Positions 32,629 through 42,500 of a DNA stretch of 64,000 nucleotides are shown one piece after another. The position numbers and the translations under genes are program-made. Origin of the DNA: an uncultured Propionibacteriaceae bacterium (GTDB lineage Bacteria; Actinomycetota; Actinomycetes; Propionibacteriales; Propionibacteriaceae); contig CALIWR010000009.1 of the NCBI GenBank assembly GCA_938046585.1, positions 1-64,000 on the forward strand. The letters run 5' to 3'. Numbering within the stretch: the first letter of the stretch is position 1; every line of letters begins with the position of its first letter. The notes below the pieces were generated by a model. That model was not told where the DNA came from. It made no database searches and was given only the letters and a program-made list of their open reading frames with translations.

Positions 32629-33482
32629 GCGCATTGCTGCTCGAGACAGAGCCGGTCACCGAACGTTGGAACGGCCGCAAGACCGCCACCGTCGTCCTTG
32701 CTGTCACCGTGACCCTCCTGGTCGCTGCGGGGGTCGGCGGGGCGTTACTGCCGGAGACCAGATACGCGGTCCACTTCGACCAGATCAACCAGGCACCGAG
32801 CCTGAGGCACCCGTTTGGGACTGACTGGCTCGGCCGGGACATGCTGTTTCGGACCCTCAAGGGATTGTCTATCAGTATCCGGATCGGCCTATTCGCCTCG
32901 GTCGTGAGCTCGGTGATCGCGCTGCTGCTGGGGATCGGGGCTGCGGTCTTCGGCGGCTGGTATGACCGGGTGGTGCTGTGGCTGGTGGACCTGATGCAGG
33001 GAATGCCGCACTTGATCTTCATGATCTTTATCGCGATCCTCGTCGGCCGGGGCATCCCGGGCGTCATGATCGGGGTAGCCGCCACCCACTGGGTGAGCCT
33101 GTGCCGAATTGTCCGCGCCGAAACAATTCACCTGCGTACCAGCCCGTACGTATTGGCGTCGCGGCAGATGGGGCGATCCTCGTGGTTCATCGCCTGGCGT
33201 CACTATGTTCCGTACATCGTCCCCCAGACGGTTGTAGCCACGGTGCTGCTATTCCCGCACGCGATCCTGCACGAATCGGGGCTCACCTTCCTCGGTTTCG
33301 GAATCCCGGTCCAGATGCCGGCGATCGGGGTGATCCTGTCCGAGTCGATGCGTTATCTGACAACCGGGCACTGGTGGCTGGCGGTCTGCCCCGGGCTGAT
33401 TCTGCTGGCGATGGTCCTGGTCATCGACCGCTGCGGGAATGCGCTGTCGGCCCTGATCAGCCCCTCAACCGCCCACAGGTAG
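32625..33482 (+). CDS. ABC importer permease 2 (DppC/NikC family)
   Basis: A 285-residue membrane protein with the DppC/NikC signature HPFGTDWLGRDMLFRTLKG after the first helix, five further hydrophobic segments, and an EAA loop (YVLASRQMGRSSWFIAWRHYVPYIVP). It is the second half of the translocation pore. It is coupled to permease 1 by ATGA overlap and ends 7 bp before the first ATPase gene, with AGGAGTG as ribosome-binding site for that gene. Confidence 0.85.
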   Translation: MSALLLETEPVTERWNGRKTATVVLAVTVTLLVAAGVGGALLPETRYAVHFDQINQAPSLRHPFGTDWLGRDMLFRTLKGLSISIRIGLFASVVSSVIALLLGIGAAVFGGWYDRVVLWLVDLMQGMPHLIFMIFIAILVGRGIPGVMIGVAATHWVSLCRIVRAETIHLRTSPYVLASRQMGRSSWFIAWRHYVPYIVPQTVVATVLLFPHAILHESGLTFLGFGIPVQMPAIGVILSESMRYLTTGHWWLAVCPGLILLAMVLVIDRCGNALSALISPSTAHR

Positions 33483-33489
33483 GAGTGAC

Positions 33490-34296
33490 ATGGCTCTGCT
33501 GGACGTTTCTCATCTCAGCGTCGGCTTCCGGATGTACCGCACCTTCTACCAGCGGGTGTTGGGATTCGCCGTCGACGATCTCACGATCAGCGCTGAACCC
33601 GGCCAGATCCTCGGCATTGTCGGGGCTTCCGGCTCAGGCAAGAGCCTGCTCGCCCACGCGATTATGGGGTTGCTGCCGTACAACGCGCAGCAGCGCGGCG
33701 AAATCTGGTTCGACGGGGAGCTCGTAACCCGTGACCGGGTCGAGGCCCTGCGGCGTACGGAATTGGCGCTGATCCCGCAGTCGATCGGTTTTCTCGACCC
33801 GCTAAAGAAGGTTCGCCACCAACTGGTCGAGAGCCGCCGCCTGGGGGCGGGTGAACTGGCCGAGGTCGCCGACCGGTTCGGCCTGCTGGTGAGCGACCTC
33901 GACAAGTACCCGTTCCAACTGTCGGGTGGGATGGCCCGCCGGATCCTGCTGGCCACCGCCCTGCTCAGCCCAGCCCGGTTGATCATCGCCGACGAGCCGA
34001 CCCCGGGGCTGTCGGTGAAACTCGCCGAACAGCTGCTGGCTGACTTCCGGGCCCTGGCCGACGAGGGACGATGCGTGATCATCATCTCCCACGACGTGGA
34101 CCTGATCAGCGCGGTCGCCGACCAGGTGGCGATCCTGAACCGGGGTCGGTTGGTCGCCCAGCTCAGCGTCTACGACTTCACCCACCCGGACGAGTGCGAA
34201 TCCGACCCGTACGCGAAGGCCCTGTGGCGGGCGCTGCCGCAGAACGACTTCTGCACCGAGGTCGCCGGCCTGGACAGCAAGGAGACCGCATGCTGA
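33490..34296 (+). CDS. ABC importer ATPase 1 (DppD/NikD family)
   Basis: A 268-residue ATPase: Walker A GASGSGKSLLAHAIMG near residue 42, signature LSGGMARRIL, Walker B LIIADEPTPGLS, H-loop IISHDVDLIS. It lacks the C-terminal Cys-rich oligopeptide domain of typical DppD, which agrees with the shorter NikD type. It overlaps the second ATPase gene by 7 nt. Confidence 0.85.
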   Translation: MALLDVSHLSVGFRMYRTFYQRVLGFAVDDLTISAEPGQILGIVGASGSGKSLLAHAIMGLLPYNAQQRGEIWFDGELVTRDRVEALRRTELALIPQSIGFLDPLKKVRHQLVESRRLGAGELAEVADRFGLLVSDLDKYPFQLSGGMARRILLATALLSPARLIIADEPTPGLSVKLAEQLLADFRALADEGRCVIIISHDVDLISAVADQVAILNRGRLVAQLSVYDFTHPDECESDPYAKALWRALPQNDFCTEVAGLDSKETAC

Positions 34297-34898
34297 CCGC
34301 ACAGCACATCAGCTTCAGCTACCGCCGCGGGCACCCGATCCTGCGCGACGTCTCCCTCAGCGTGGCGGCCGGGCAGGTGCTGGGCCTGCACGCCCCGTCC
34401 GGGTACGGCAAAAGCACCCTAGGCAAGGTGATGGCCGGCTGGATCCACGGCTTCAGCGGTACGGTCACGGTCGACGGGGAGCCGCTGTCGGCCAAGCGGC
34501 CGTGCCTGGTGCAGTACATCAACCAGAACCCGGAGCTGAGCGTCAACCCGCGCTGGCGGATGCGTGACGTGCTCACCGAATGTTGGCCGGTGGACACCGA
34601 CACCCGTGACCGGCTCGGGATCGAGCAGGCCTGGCTGGGCCGATTCCCCGGCGAGCTGAGCGGCGGCGAATTGCAACGCTTCTGCATCGCCCGGGTGCTG
34701 TACCCGGGTCTGCGTTACCTGATCGCGGACGAGATGACCACCATGCTGGACCCGCTGACCCAGGCCCGGATCTGCACCCAGCTGACCAGCCTCACCCGGG
34801 AACGAGGCATTGGGCTGCTGCTGATCAGCCACAACCCGACCCTGGTGGACCGGCTCTGCGACGACGCGGTTCACCTGGACCAGATCAACGCCGACTGA
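34290..34898 (+). CDS. ABC importer ATPase 2 (DppF/NikE family), short
   Basis: A 202-residue ATPase: Walker A APSGYGKSTLGK near residue 36, signature LSGGELQRFCIARVL, Walker B LIADEMTTMLDP with Met after the catalytic Glu, H-loop LISHNP. It is shorter than usual (about 260) and stops just after the core. The ATG at 34290 lies inside the end of ATPase 1, with AAGGAG upstream; longer open frame upstream is a shadow. It ends the importer operon and faces the convergent MFS gene 49 bp away. Confidence 0.8.
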   Translation: MLTAQHISFSYRRGHPILRDVSLSVAAGQVLGLHAPSGYGKSTLGKVMAGWIHGFSGTVTVDGEPLSAKRPCLVQYINQNPELSVNPRWRMRDVLTECWPVDTDTRDRLGIEQAWLGRFPGELSGGELQRFCIARVLYPGLRYLIADEMTTMLDPLTQARICTQLTSLTRERGIGLLLISHNPTLVDRLCDDAVHLDQINAD

Positions 34899-34947
34899 GC
34901 CCGGCTCTGAACACGGCGCCCGGCCAGCACGCTCGTGGCGGTCCAGA

Positions 34948-36237
34948 TCAGGCGGGTGAGTTCACCGTACCGGCTCGGTGCCGGCGGGCTACGAGGGTAG
35001 CCAGCCAGCAGGCGGCGATCACCCCGCCCATGCTGGCAGTCGCGAAGGCCAGAAACACGACCCCCGGGGCGCGGGTCAGGCCAATCCCCGGCACTGTGCT
35101 GATCAACAGGTGAGAGCCGATGACCGGCGCCGCCACCGCACCCAGTCTGCCCACGCCGAGGGTGAACCCGAGCAAGCCGGTACGCCAGGGCGCTTCGGTG
35201 GCCTCGGCCACCAGCGCATTGACCAGGTTCTGGGGTGACGGGGAGGCCATGCCCAAGATCACCACGACGACGATCATGGTCCCTGCGCCGACCAGTCGGG
35301 AAGGAACAAGCACCAGGCAGGCTGCTCCCACCAGGCCCGAGATGACTGTCAGAGGAAGCGGACCGAACCGGGTGGCTGCGAGACCGGTGAGGCCGGAACC
35401 CACCACTGCTCCGAGGTTGAGCAGCAGGGTGAGTTGGAATGCCCCGGCGATCGGGACCTGCAACTGTGTCATGAGCTTGGTCAACCAGGTCATGAGGCCG
35501 TAGAACGACAGCAGGAAGCAGAAGGTGGCCAGACTGCCCGCCAGCGCCGGGAGGATCAGGTCCCGCCAAGGCACGGTTCGGCTCGTGGCCGGCTGTTCTG
35601 CGCCGCGGCTCCGGCCGGCTCGCAGCACCACGCCCAGCACGGGAAGCAAGACCATTCCGAGCAGTGCCCCGCCCCCGAACAGCGGCCGCCACCCGATCTG
35701 CAGGGCAGCCGCGCGGGAGGCCAGGGCCGCCAGGGCACCACCGGCGGGGATACCCCCGGTGACGAGTGAGAAGCACAGGGGGATGGCGACGCGGCTGCAG
35801 GATGCCCGTACGGCGGCCATGCAGATCGGCATCACCACACCCAGCCCGCACCCGGCCAGCAGTCGAGTGATCCACAAGACGAGGACGTTGGGGGCAGCCG
35901 CTGCCGCGAGCATGGCTGCGGAGAACAGCAGGATCCCCCCGATCAGGATCCTGCGCTGCCCGTACCTGGCGCACAGCATGCCGACCGCGAGACCACCGAG
36001 CAGCATCCCGATGAAGGCCGCCGAACCTGCCAGCCCAGCCGCCGAGGTGCTTAGTGCGATGCTGGGATCGGACAGCATGATCGGTAACAACATGCCGTAG
36101 ATGCCAAGGTCGTAACCTTCGACCATCATGATGGTCGAGGCGGCGGCGACCACCCGCCAATCGACAGATCCTCGTCTCCTTGGGCGCCGGGCGGGCGAGG
36201 AAACCGGATGCGGATGGTGAGCGGTGCCGGTGATCAT
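34948..36237 (-). CDS. MFS transporter, aromatic acid/H+ symporter-like
   Basis: A 429-residue protein with twelve hydrophobic segments. The first has VEGYDLGIYGMLLPIM and the loop after the second has ARYGQRRILIGG, both typical of the AAHS/sugar-type major facilitator group (BenK/PcaK-like). The ATG at 36237 overlaps the stop of the phosphopantetheinyl transferase gene (TGATG), so the gene belongs to the siderophore arm. It could export the siderophore or move an aryl acid such as salicylate or dihydroxybenzoate. The sequence favours aromatic acids, the position favours siderophore export. Confidence 0.75.
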   Translation of the reverse strand: MITGTAHHPHPVSSPARRPRRRGSVDWRVVAAASTIMMVEGYDLGIYGMLLPIMLSDPSIALSTSAAGLAGSAAFIGMLLGGLAVGMLCARYGQRRILIGGILLFSAAMLAAAAAPNVLVLWITRLLAGCGLGVVMPICMAAVRASCSRVAIPLCFSLVTGGIPAGGALAALASRAAALQIGWRPLFGGGALLGMVLLPVLGVVLRAGRSRGAEQPATSRTVPWRDLILPALAGSLATFCFLLSFYGLMTWLTKLMTQLQVPIAGAFQLTLLLNLGAVVGSGLTGLAATRFGPLPLTVISGLVGAACLVLVPSRLVGAGTMIVVVVILGMASPSPQNLVNALVAEATEAPWRTGLLGFTLGVGRLGAVAAPVIGSHLLISTVPGIGLTRAPGVVFLAFATASMGGVIAACWLATLVARRHRAGTVNSPA

Positions 36238-36947
36238 CACATTCCCCGTCTCGTGGTGGGCTTGGAACCTGGCGCGGGAATGTGGACCGCTGTGAGCAGA
36301 TGTCGTCCGCGTCGTGCCCAATTCCCGTGAAACTGATCCGGTGTGCCATCCGGGACGTTCACCCCCCGCAGCCTCGCGAATAGCTTCCCGGGGCCGAAGG
36401 CGACGGTGCACTGGTCGAAATCGAGCCACCGTCCGGTCAGGGGATACCACGCCTTGTAGACGGCCTCTTTGGCGCTGAACAAGAGCCGATCCCAGGCGAT
36501 TGTCGGATTCCATGTCGTCATGATCTGCAGCGCGCGGGCCTCATCGTCATCCGTCACCAGGTCCAGTACCCCGTCCGGCAGGGGCCCGTTCACCTCGGCG
36601 TCGATCCCGATGGTGAGTGTCTGATCGCTGCGGGACACTGCTGCCGCCCGATAACCCTCGCAATGGGTCATGCTGCCGACAACAGCTGTCGGCCACAGCG
36701 GCTCACGCTGCTTGCCCGGCGGGATCGGTGACGGCGCAAACCCGAGTTGGCCCAGTGCCAACCGCGCGCAGTGGCGTACGGTGGTGAATTCGAGGCGACG
36801 TCGCTCGACGGCTTTCGCCACATAGGCCCGTTCGCTGTCGAACAAAGTAGCGGTTGCCGGGTCCTCGGTAGTCTCTTGCACCGCCACACAGGAAGGAAGC
36901 AGCGCGCGAAAACTGTCGCTGTCATGCCCGTCGAGGGATGGGGGCAC
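36237..36947 (-). CDS. Sfp/EntD-type 4'-phosphopantetheinyl transferase
   Basis: A 236-residue enzyme that should convert the apo carrier domains of the neighbouring NRPS/PKS proteins to holo form using CoA. Motifs: VVGSMTHCEGYRAAAVS (CoA site), IGIDAEVN with the Mg-binding Asp, and LLFSAKEAVYKAWYP with the catalytic Glu/Lys. These correspond to EntD/PptT members. It lies 11 bp after the N-hydroxylase gene and overlaps the MFS gene, so it is expressed with the siderophore arm. Confidence 0.85.
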   Translation of the reverse strand: MPPSLDGHDSDSFRALLPSCVAVQETTEDPATATLFDSERAYVAKAVERRRLEFTTVRHCARLALGQLGFAPSPIPPGKQREPLWPTAVVGSMTHCEGYRAAAVSRSDQTLTIGIDAEVNGPLPDGVLDLVTDDDEARALQIMTTWNPTIAWDRLLFSAKEAVYKAWYPLTGRWLDFDQCTVAFGPGKLFARLRGVNVPDGTPDQFHGNWARRGRHLLTAVHIPAPGSKPTTRRGM

Positions 36948-36958
36948 CTCACATTCCC

Positions 36959-38296
36959 TTATTCCCGCCCACTGTGGGCGCAGACCCGGTGGTCAGCGTC
37001 GAGGATCTCGTGGGGAAGCTCACCTACTCCTACGCCGGCCAGAATCCGATCCGACAACTCGCCCAGGCAACTGAGATTGGCGAATCCCGGCCCCTGACGC
37101 AACCCGGACAGAGTTGGCAGGAACAGCTTCGGCTCCATCGCCTCAACCGCCAGGTCGGCGCCAATCCGTTCCTCCACGCAGGGCGCGCTGAGCATGCCGC
37201 CACAGGCTTGGGTGAACAGTTCGCGTACGTGATCGTCCATGAGATGGGTGAACCACAGGGGGCTGTTGCCGCGTGCATCGATCACCAGGTCGAAACTCTC
37301 CTGCCGGGTGCCCGCCACCGGGTCACTGATGCTGATCGATACAGCGGTCCCCTGCGTCTCGACCGTCTCGGCCATTCCGCGCAGATGGGAGACCCGATCT
37401 TCGTTGTGGAGGAAGTCCTGCACCCGTACCGAGAAGACACCGTGGTCGGTGCGAGAGATGACGTCACGACGGGCGGCCTCGTCGAGCGCGGCCCAGCGGG
37501 CAGGTTCGGTGTACAGGCAGTTCTCGAACTGACTCTCGCCGCGCGAGAAAATGGTCGCTGCCGGGGAGATGACCTTGATCTCCTGGCAGGGGTGACGCAC
37601 CAATTCGTTCATCACGCTGGCTGCGCTCTCGCCGCCGCCGATCACGGCCACCCGCCCCGCTGCCTGAAGGCGGTCATCGACCACCGCCTGCCAGAAGCGC
37701 GCCAGGGAGTACACCTGGGGCAGGTCGGCGATACAGCGGGAGCTGGTCCCTGGGCCGGTGACCATGAGCGAATCAGAGGTCAGCTCGCGGGTGGATCCGT
37801 TGTTGAGCTGGATCGATAGCGACCAGTGGGTGAGATCTTCAGACGCGCAGATCTGACTGATACTCCCCGGCAGCACCTCCAATTCGGTGCGTTGCGCCAC
37901 CCAGGCCAGGTACGCGGCCCACAGCCGATGCCGCGGGGCTGGATGGCCACGGTCGATCCACGATGCATAGCGGTTGGTGTCGACGAGGAACCGGGCCCAA
38001 CTGACCTGGAACAGCTCTTGATCCACCTGCCTGCTGAGCTCGTCTGAGGAGGCCTCGGTGACCCGATCGACGATGCGGGTGCGGTAGGGGAAGCCGACGT
38101 CTTTGAGGGGTGAGGTGCCCAGCAGGTGTCGGCCGTTGGTCCAGCCGCCCCCCGGCAGCCAGTTCCCGCCCACCCCTAGGGGATCGACGACCAGGATCTC
38201 GGGAGTCGCGACGCCCAACTGACGCAGCGCGTACGCCTTGGCCTGGATGGCAACCGCCTTCGGACCAGCACCTAGCACCGTCAGAGACAACACCAT
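36959..38296 (-). CDS. mbtG: L-lysine/L-ornithine N-monooxygenase, MbtG-like
   Basis: A 445-residue flavoprotein that hydroxylates the side-chain amine of lysine (or ornithine, or their acylated forms) to make the hydroxamate iron ligand. FAD motif: LTVLGAGPKAVAIQAKAYAL at the N-terminus; NADPH motif: VAVIGGGESAASVMNEL near residue 220; C-terminal LVIDARGN. The GPKAVAIQAKA start resembles MbtG more than PvdA/SidA. GAAGGAG precedes the ATG. It is divergent from the NRPS operon with only 56 bp between start codons. The partner N-acyltransferase (MbtK-like) is not in the window. The symbol is by analogy. Confidence 0.8.
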   Translation of the reverse strand: MVLSLTVLGAGPKAVAIQAKAYALRQLGVATPEILVVDPLGVGGNWLPGGGWTNGRHLLGTSPLKDVGFPYRTRIVDRVTEASSDELSRQVDQELFQVSWARFLVDTNRYASWIDRGHPAPRHRLWAAYLAWVAQRTELEVLPGSISQICASEDLTHWSLSIQLNNGSTRELTSDSLMVTGPGTSSRCIADLPQVYSLARFWQAVVDDRLQAAGRVAVIGGGESAASVMNELVRHPCQEIKVISPAATIFSRGESQFENCLYTEPARWAALDEAARRDVISRTDHGVFSVRVQDFLHNEDRVSHLRGMAETVETQGTAVSISISDPVAGTRQESFDLVIDARGNSPLWFTHLMDDHVRELFTQACGGMLSAPCVEERIGADLAVEAMEPKLFLPTLSGLRQGPGFANLSCLGELSDRILAGVGVGELPHEILDADHRVCAHSGRE

Positions 38297-38352
38297 CGAC
38301 TCCTTCGATCATCCAAGGAAACAGCTTTACGAAACGAAAGTGTAAGCTTATT
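38297..38352. promoter_or_regulatory. Divergent control region of the siderophore cluster
   Basis: These 56 bp separate the hydroxylase and NRPS-operon starts and must hold both promoters unless they lie within the coding sequence. An imperfect inverted repeat, AGCTTTAC (38323-38330) with GTGTAAGCT (38340-38348), is centred here. No DtxR/IdeR-type TTAGG repeat is visible. The plus-strand ATG has no ribosome-binding site; TAAGCT at 38343-38348 could be a -10 for a leaderless transcript. Confidence 0.4.
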
Positions 38353-39540
38353 ATGTCGAACGTGTCTAGCATGACCCTGCTGGTTGACCATGGCGCCTTC
38401 CTGGCGGTCGCTGTCAGTGACGGCGACGCAGTCAGTAAGGCGTTGTTGGCGCGTTCTGATGCTGGCCTCCTCGTGGAGCAGGTAGCGCAGCCGGCCGACA
38501 CGAGCAGAGTCCTCAGCGTCGATGCCGTCGGCGTACCCCCTGAAGGGTGTGTGGTACGTCTGCGGCTGTACCGACGGGGGAGATCAGCCGTGGTCACGGC
38601 ACTGGGGGGCAACGAGATCGACCTTGCCGAACTTTCCCGCATCCTGGACCAGGCCCTCACCGGCGAAACCCTCACCCTGCCGGCAGCGGCCGCGCCGTCT
38701 GTGCCTCAACCTGCGGCGCAGCACCGCGACCAGGCCCAGGGCAGCATTTCTCGTGACGCGTTCGATACCCTCATGGCCCTCACCGACGAGGAGCCGAGTG
38801 AGGCTCTGGCTCGGATCGTTGCGGCGGTCTCGGGGCTGCCGACTCAAGGCGCCACCACCTGTGCGGCGCCCCCCAGCCAGTGGCCGAATACCCCGCACTC
38901 CATCGTGGGCTCGGCCCCCCAGGCCACGAATGCCGTGGTCAGTGTGGCGGTGAGCGATTCCTGGCCCAGCGACCGGTCCCGTCGGGAACTGGAGCGTCGG
39001 GCCCCAGACCGTCACGGGCAGGTCTGCTCGGTAACCGCCGGTCGCGGCGCCGATGCGGTGCGACTAGTCGTACGGACCGTGGCCACGGTGGATGCCGCCG
39101 TCGTGCTCCACGCCGTGACCTCGACGATGACGCGGTGGGCAGCCGCACCCGAAACGCCGGTGGCGGCGGTGGACCTGGCAGCGGCGCTGCGTCGCCCAGA
39201 ATCCGGCTCCGGGCCCGATATCGAGCCGCACGGTGAACGAGAGCGGTTACTGGTCGATCAGATCCGCCTGGTGCTCGACCTGCCCGACGCCCAGATCACG
39301 ATGCGGGACAACTTCTTCACCCTCGGCGGTGACAGCATGAGCGCCCTGCAACTAGCGACCGCGCTGGGGACCCACGGCTGGCAGGTCGAGATCAAGGATG
39401 TGTTCCTCAGCCCGGATCTGAGGTCCCTGGCGACCACCCTCGTACCCCGAACGCAGCAGCAGGGCGAAGTTGCCCCCCTCGCCGCGTCTGGCCTCGACCA
39501 GGAGACGCTCGCTCGGCTCCTCGAAGAGGACCAAGGATGA
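38353..39540 (+). CDS. Free-standing peptidyl carrier protein with degenerate N-terminal domain
   Basis: A 395-residue protein. The C-terminal part is a normal carrier domain with phosphopantetheine Ser in FFTLGGDSMSALQLAT near residue 320. The first 280 residues match no domain I know. The segment AVVTALGGNEIDLAELSRIL sits where a condensation domain would carry HHxxxDG, so this could be a decayed condensation fold, split by Pro/Ala/Gln-rich linkers. There is no adenylation domain, so its cargo must be loaded by another protein. It opens the NRPS operon and overlaps the next gene by ATGA. Start 38353 is preferred; the longer frame runs into mbtG. No ribosome-binding site is seen. Confidence 0.65.
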   Translation: MSNVSSMTLLVDHGAFLAVAVSDGDAVSKALLARSDAGLLVEQVAQPADTSRVLSVDAVGVPPEGCVVRLRLYRRGRSAVVTALGGNEIDLAELSRILDQALTGETLTLPAAAAPSVPQPAAQHRDQAQGSISRDAFDTLMALTDEEPSEALARIVAAVSGLPTQGATTCAAPPSQWPNTPHSIVGSAPQATNAVVSVAVSDSWPSDRSRRELERRAPDRHGQVCSVTAGRGADAVRLVVRTVATVDAAVVLHAVTSTMTRWAAAPETPVAAVDLAAALRRPESGSGPDIEPHGERERLLVDQIRLVLDLPDAQITMRDNFFTLGGDSMSALQLATALGTHGWQVEIKDVFLSPDLRSLATTLVPRTQQQGEVAPLAASGLDQETLARLLEEDQG

Positions 39541-42500
39541 CCTCGATCGTTGATGCGCTGGCCCTCTCCCCGACACAGGCGGGGATGGTCGCCGTCTCCG
39601 CGGCACAGCCCACCTACGACCCCTACCTGGTGACCCTGGCGCTCGACCTGACCGGAGTCGCCGCATCCCAGGTTCCCGAGCTGCGCCGCGCCCTGGAGGA
39701 ACTGTGTCGGCGTCACGGGCACCTCGCTGGGCAGATTCGCAGCGAGGGGTTGCCCCATCCAGTGCTGCTGATCCGAGACGGGGCCCGGCCCGTATGGCAG
39801 ACCCGTGACCTACGAGCCGAGCCCGACCCCATCGCCGCGGCGCAACAAATCCGAACCACGGAGGGTAACCGGCCGTTGCCTCTGTCCACGGGGCCGTTGA
39901 CCCGAGCGACGCTGCTCCAGGTGAGCGGCGACGCCACCGACGGGCATTACGTGTTACTACTCACCATGCACCATGTGGTTGTTGACGGCTGGTGCCTGCC
40001 GAGACTGATCGGTGAATACGCCGCCCTGCTCGGCGGGGCCGGGGACCAAGTAGACCCGCCGGTGCCGCTGCGCACCTATGCCTCGTGGATCGCCGCCCAG
40101 GACCGGGCCCGCTCCGAAGATGCCTGGAGGGATTACCTCGCCGGCATCCTCGATATGCCCCGGGTCGGTCGCGGAACCGAGACGGGAGGCGCTCCGGCGG
40201 TCGGGGAATACCGGCTGGGCGGCGCAGCCACCACGGCCGTCCAGGACTTCGCGCAAGCCCACGGCCTTACCCTGGCCACCCTCATCCAGCTGGCGTGGGG
40301 CCGGGTGCTCAGCAGCGCCGTCGGCCAGGACGACGTCGCCTTCGGTAGCACCAGCTCCGGACGACACCCCGACATCCCCGGGGGAGACCGCATCATCGGC
40401 GGCCTGGTGACCAGCACCCCGGTCAGGGTACGGATCGACGAGCGCAGCCCGGCAGCGGCCGGCGCCGAACTGCAGACCCAGCTCGCGCACGTGAGACGAC
40501 ACGACTGGCTCGGCTCCGCAGGAGTCGCCCAGGCTGTGGGGGCCGGCGGCCGGGAACTCTTCGACACATTGGTGGTGGTGGAGAACACCCCGATCGGGGA
40601 CAGCCACCAGCCCATCGGCCTGGGCGGCAACGCGACCGCTCGTCTGCTGCGCGTCGACTCACCCAGCCACTACCCGGTGACGCTGGTCGCGCTCGTCGAT
40701 AACGGTGAGCTGGTGGTGCGAGCGGAGTGTTACGACACCCAGGTCCCCGACGGGTGGTCCTTCGCCGACCCCCAACGAACGGCACGTCGGGTGGCCCACG
40801 TATTGACCAACCTGGTCACGGCCCGGTCCCTCGCCGAAGTGGGCATTCTTCTCGACGACGAGACTGCGACCGTACCCGGTGCGCCCACGCCCACCAGGCT
40901 CCCGGACTGCCTGGCGGCGGCATTCCAGATGGCAGCGGCTAGAACCCCCCAGGCCCGGGCCCTGGCAGACAACGACGGTGAACTTACCTTCGAGGAATGT
41001 CATGCCGCTGTAACGGCTCTCGCCGACACCTTGCGCAGGTCAGGCGTAAACCCCGGCGAACCAGTCGCCGTAGCGCTACCCCGAGACCGACGCGTGGTGA
41101 TCGCCCCCTTTGCCGTGGCAGCCGCCGGCGGGGTCACCATCCACCTGGACCCGACCCAGCCCGTGGCCCGGATGGCGCAGATCCTCACCGATTCGGGCGC
41201 GACCCGGGTGCTCACCGACGCCGTAACAGCGGCCGCCCTGGGGGAGCAGGTGCCGGGTGGGGTCCACTGCGGCACCCCCGAGGTCTCGGCCCCGGGCCAG
41301 GTGACCTGGCAGAAGTTCGGCGACCCGGGCCCGGGACAGCTGCCGTCATTGCCCGAGGCGCGACGCCTGGCGTACGTCGTGTTCACCTCCGGTAGTACGG
41401 GCCGGGCGAAGGGGGTCGCCGTCTCCCACGAGGCGCTGCTGAGCTATTGGAGACACCACGACCGCCATGTCCTGCGCCCCATGGAAAAGCTGCTCGGTCG
41501 CCCGATGCGGGTGGCGCACGCCTGGTCCACCGGATTTGACGCCGCCTGGCAGCCTCAGGTGGCCCTGCTGAGTGGACAGTGCGTCCAGATCATCGACGAG
41601 CAGACCCGCAACGATCCGGGTCTGCTGGTGCGCGCCCTGGCCGAGCACACGATCGACATGATCGACACCACCCCGTCGATGATGCTGCGCCTGCTGTCCG
41701 CCGGTCTGCTCGCAGACGAACACCACCGGCTGAGCGTGCTGGCATTGGGGGGCGAGGCCATCGCACAGGATCTGTGGGATCGGCTGCGGTCCCTGGGAAT
41801 CGTGGTATGGAACTGTTACGGACCGACAGAGGCCACGGTGGAATGCTTCATGGCGCGGGTCGACCACCACCGCCGGCCCACTATCGGCCATCCGCTCGAC
41901 GCGATGGCGGCGGCGGTGCTGGACCATCGCCTGCGACCTTTGCCTGCCGGAATGTCAGGCCAGTTGGCGGTATGGGGAACGCAACTCGCGGAGGGCTACC
42001 TGGGACGTCCCGAAGAGAACGCCGCAGCTTTCCGGATCCTCTTCAACGCACAGCGGGGCTACCTGACCGGAGACCGGGCGCGACGCAGCCTGGACGATAC
42101 CTTCGCTTTCGAAGGGCGCTGCGATGAGCAGGTGAAAATCAACGGCTACCGCGTCGAACCGGAAGAGTCAGCGACGGTACTGCGCTGCCTGCCCGGCGTA
42201 CGAGACGCCTGCGTGGTGGTGGAGGAGGACAGCGGACGGCCGTTCCTCGGGGCATTGGTGGTCACCGACCGCCCGGCATCCGAGGTCCGTAGCGAGGCAG
42301 CGACCCGCCTGCCCGCCTACCTACTGCCTCGGGTGGTGGTGGCCGTGCCACAGCTGCCCATGACCCGCAACGGCAAACTGGACCGGGCGGCGGCCACCCA
42401 ACTCTTGGCAGCAGCGGACCTCGGGCAGACCACCCCGACCACAGCCGAGGCCTCACCGGCGCTAGCGGACCTTCTGACGGTGGTCTCACGGCTGACCGGT

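Noticed and set aside
38297..38352. IdeR/DtxR iron box
   Set aside because: No TTAGG-N-CCTAA-type palindrome is present; only an unrelated imperfect inverted repeat was seen.
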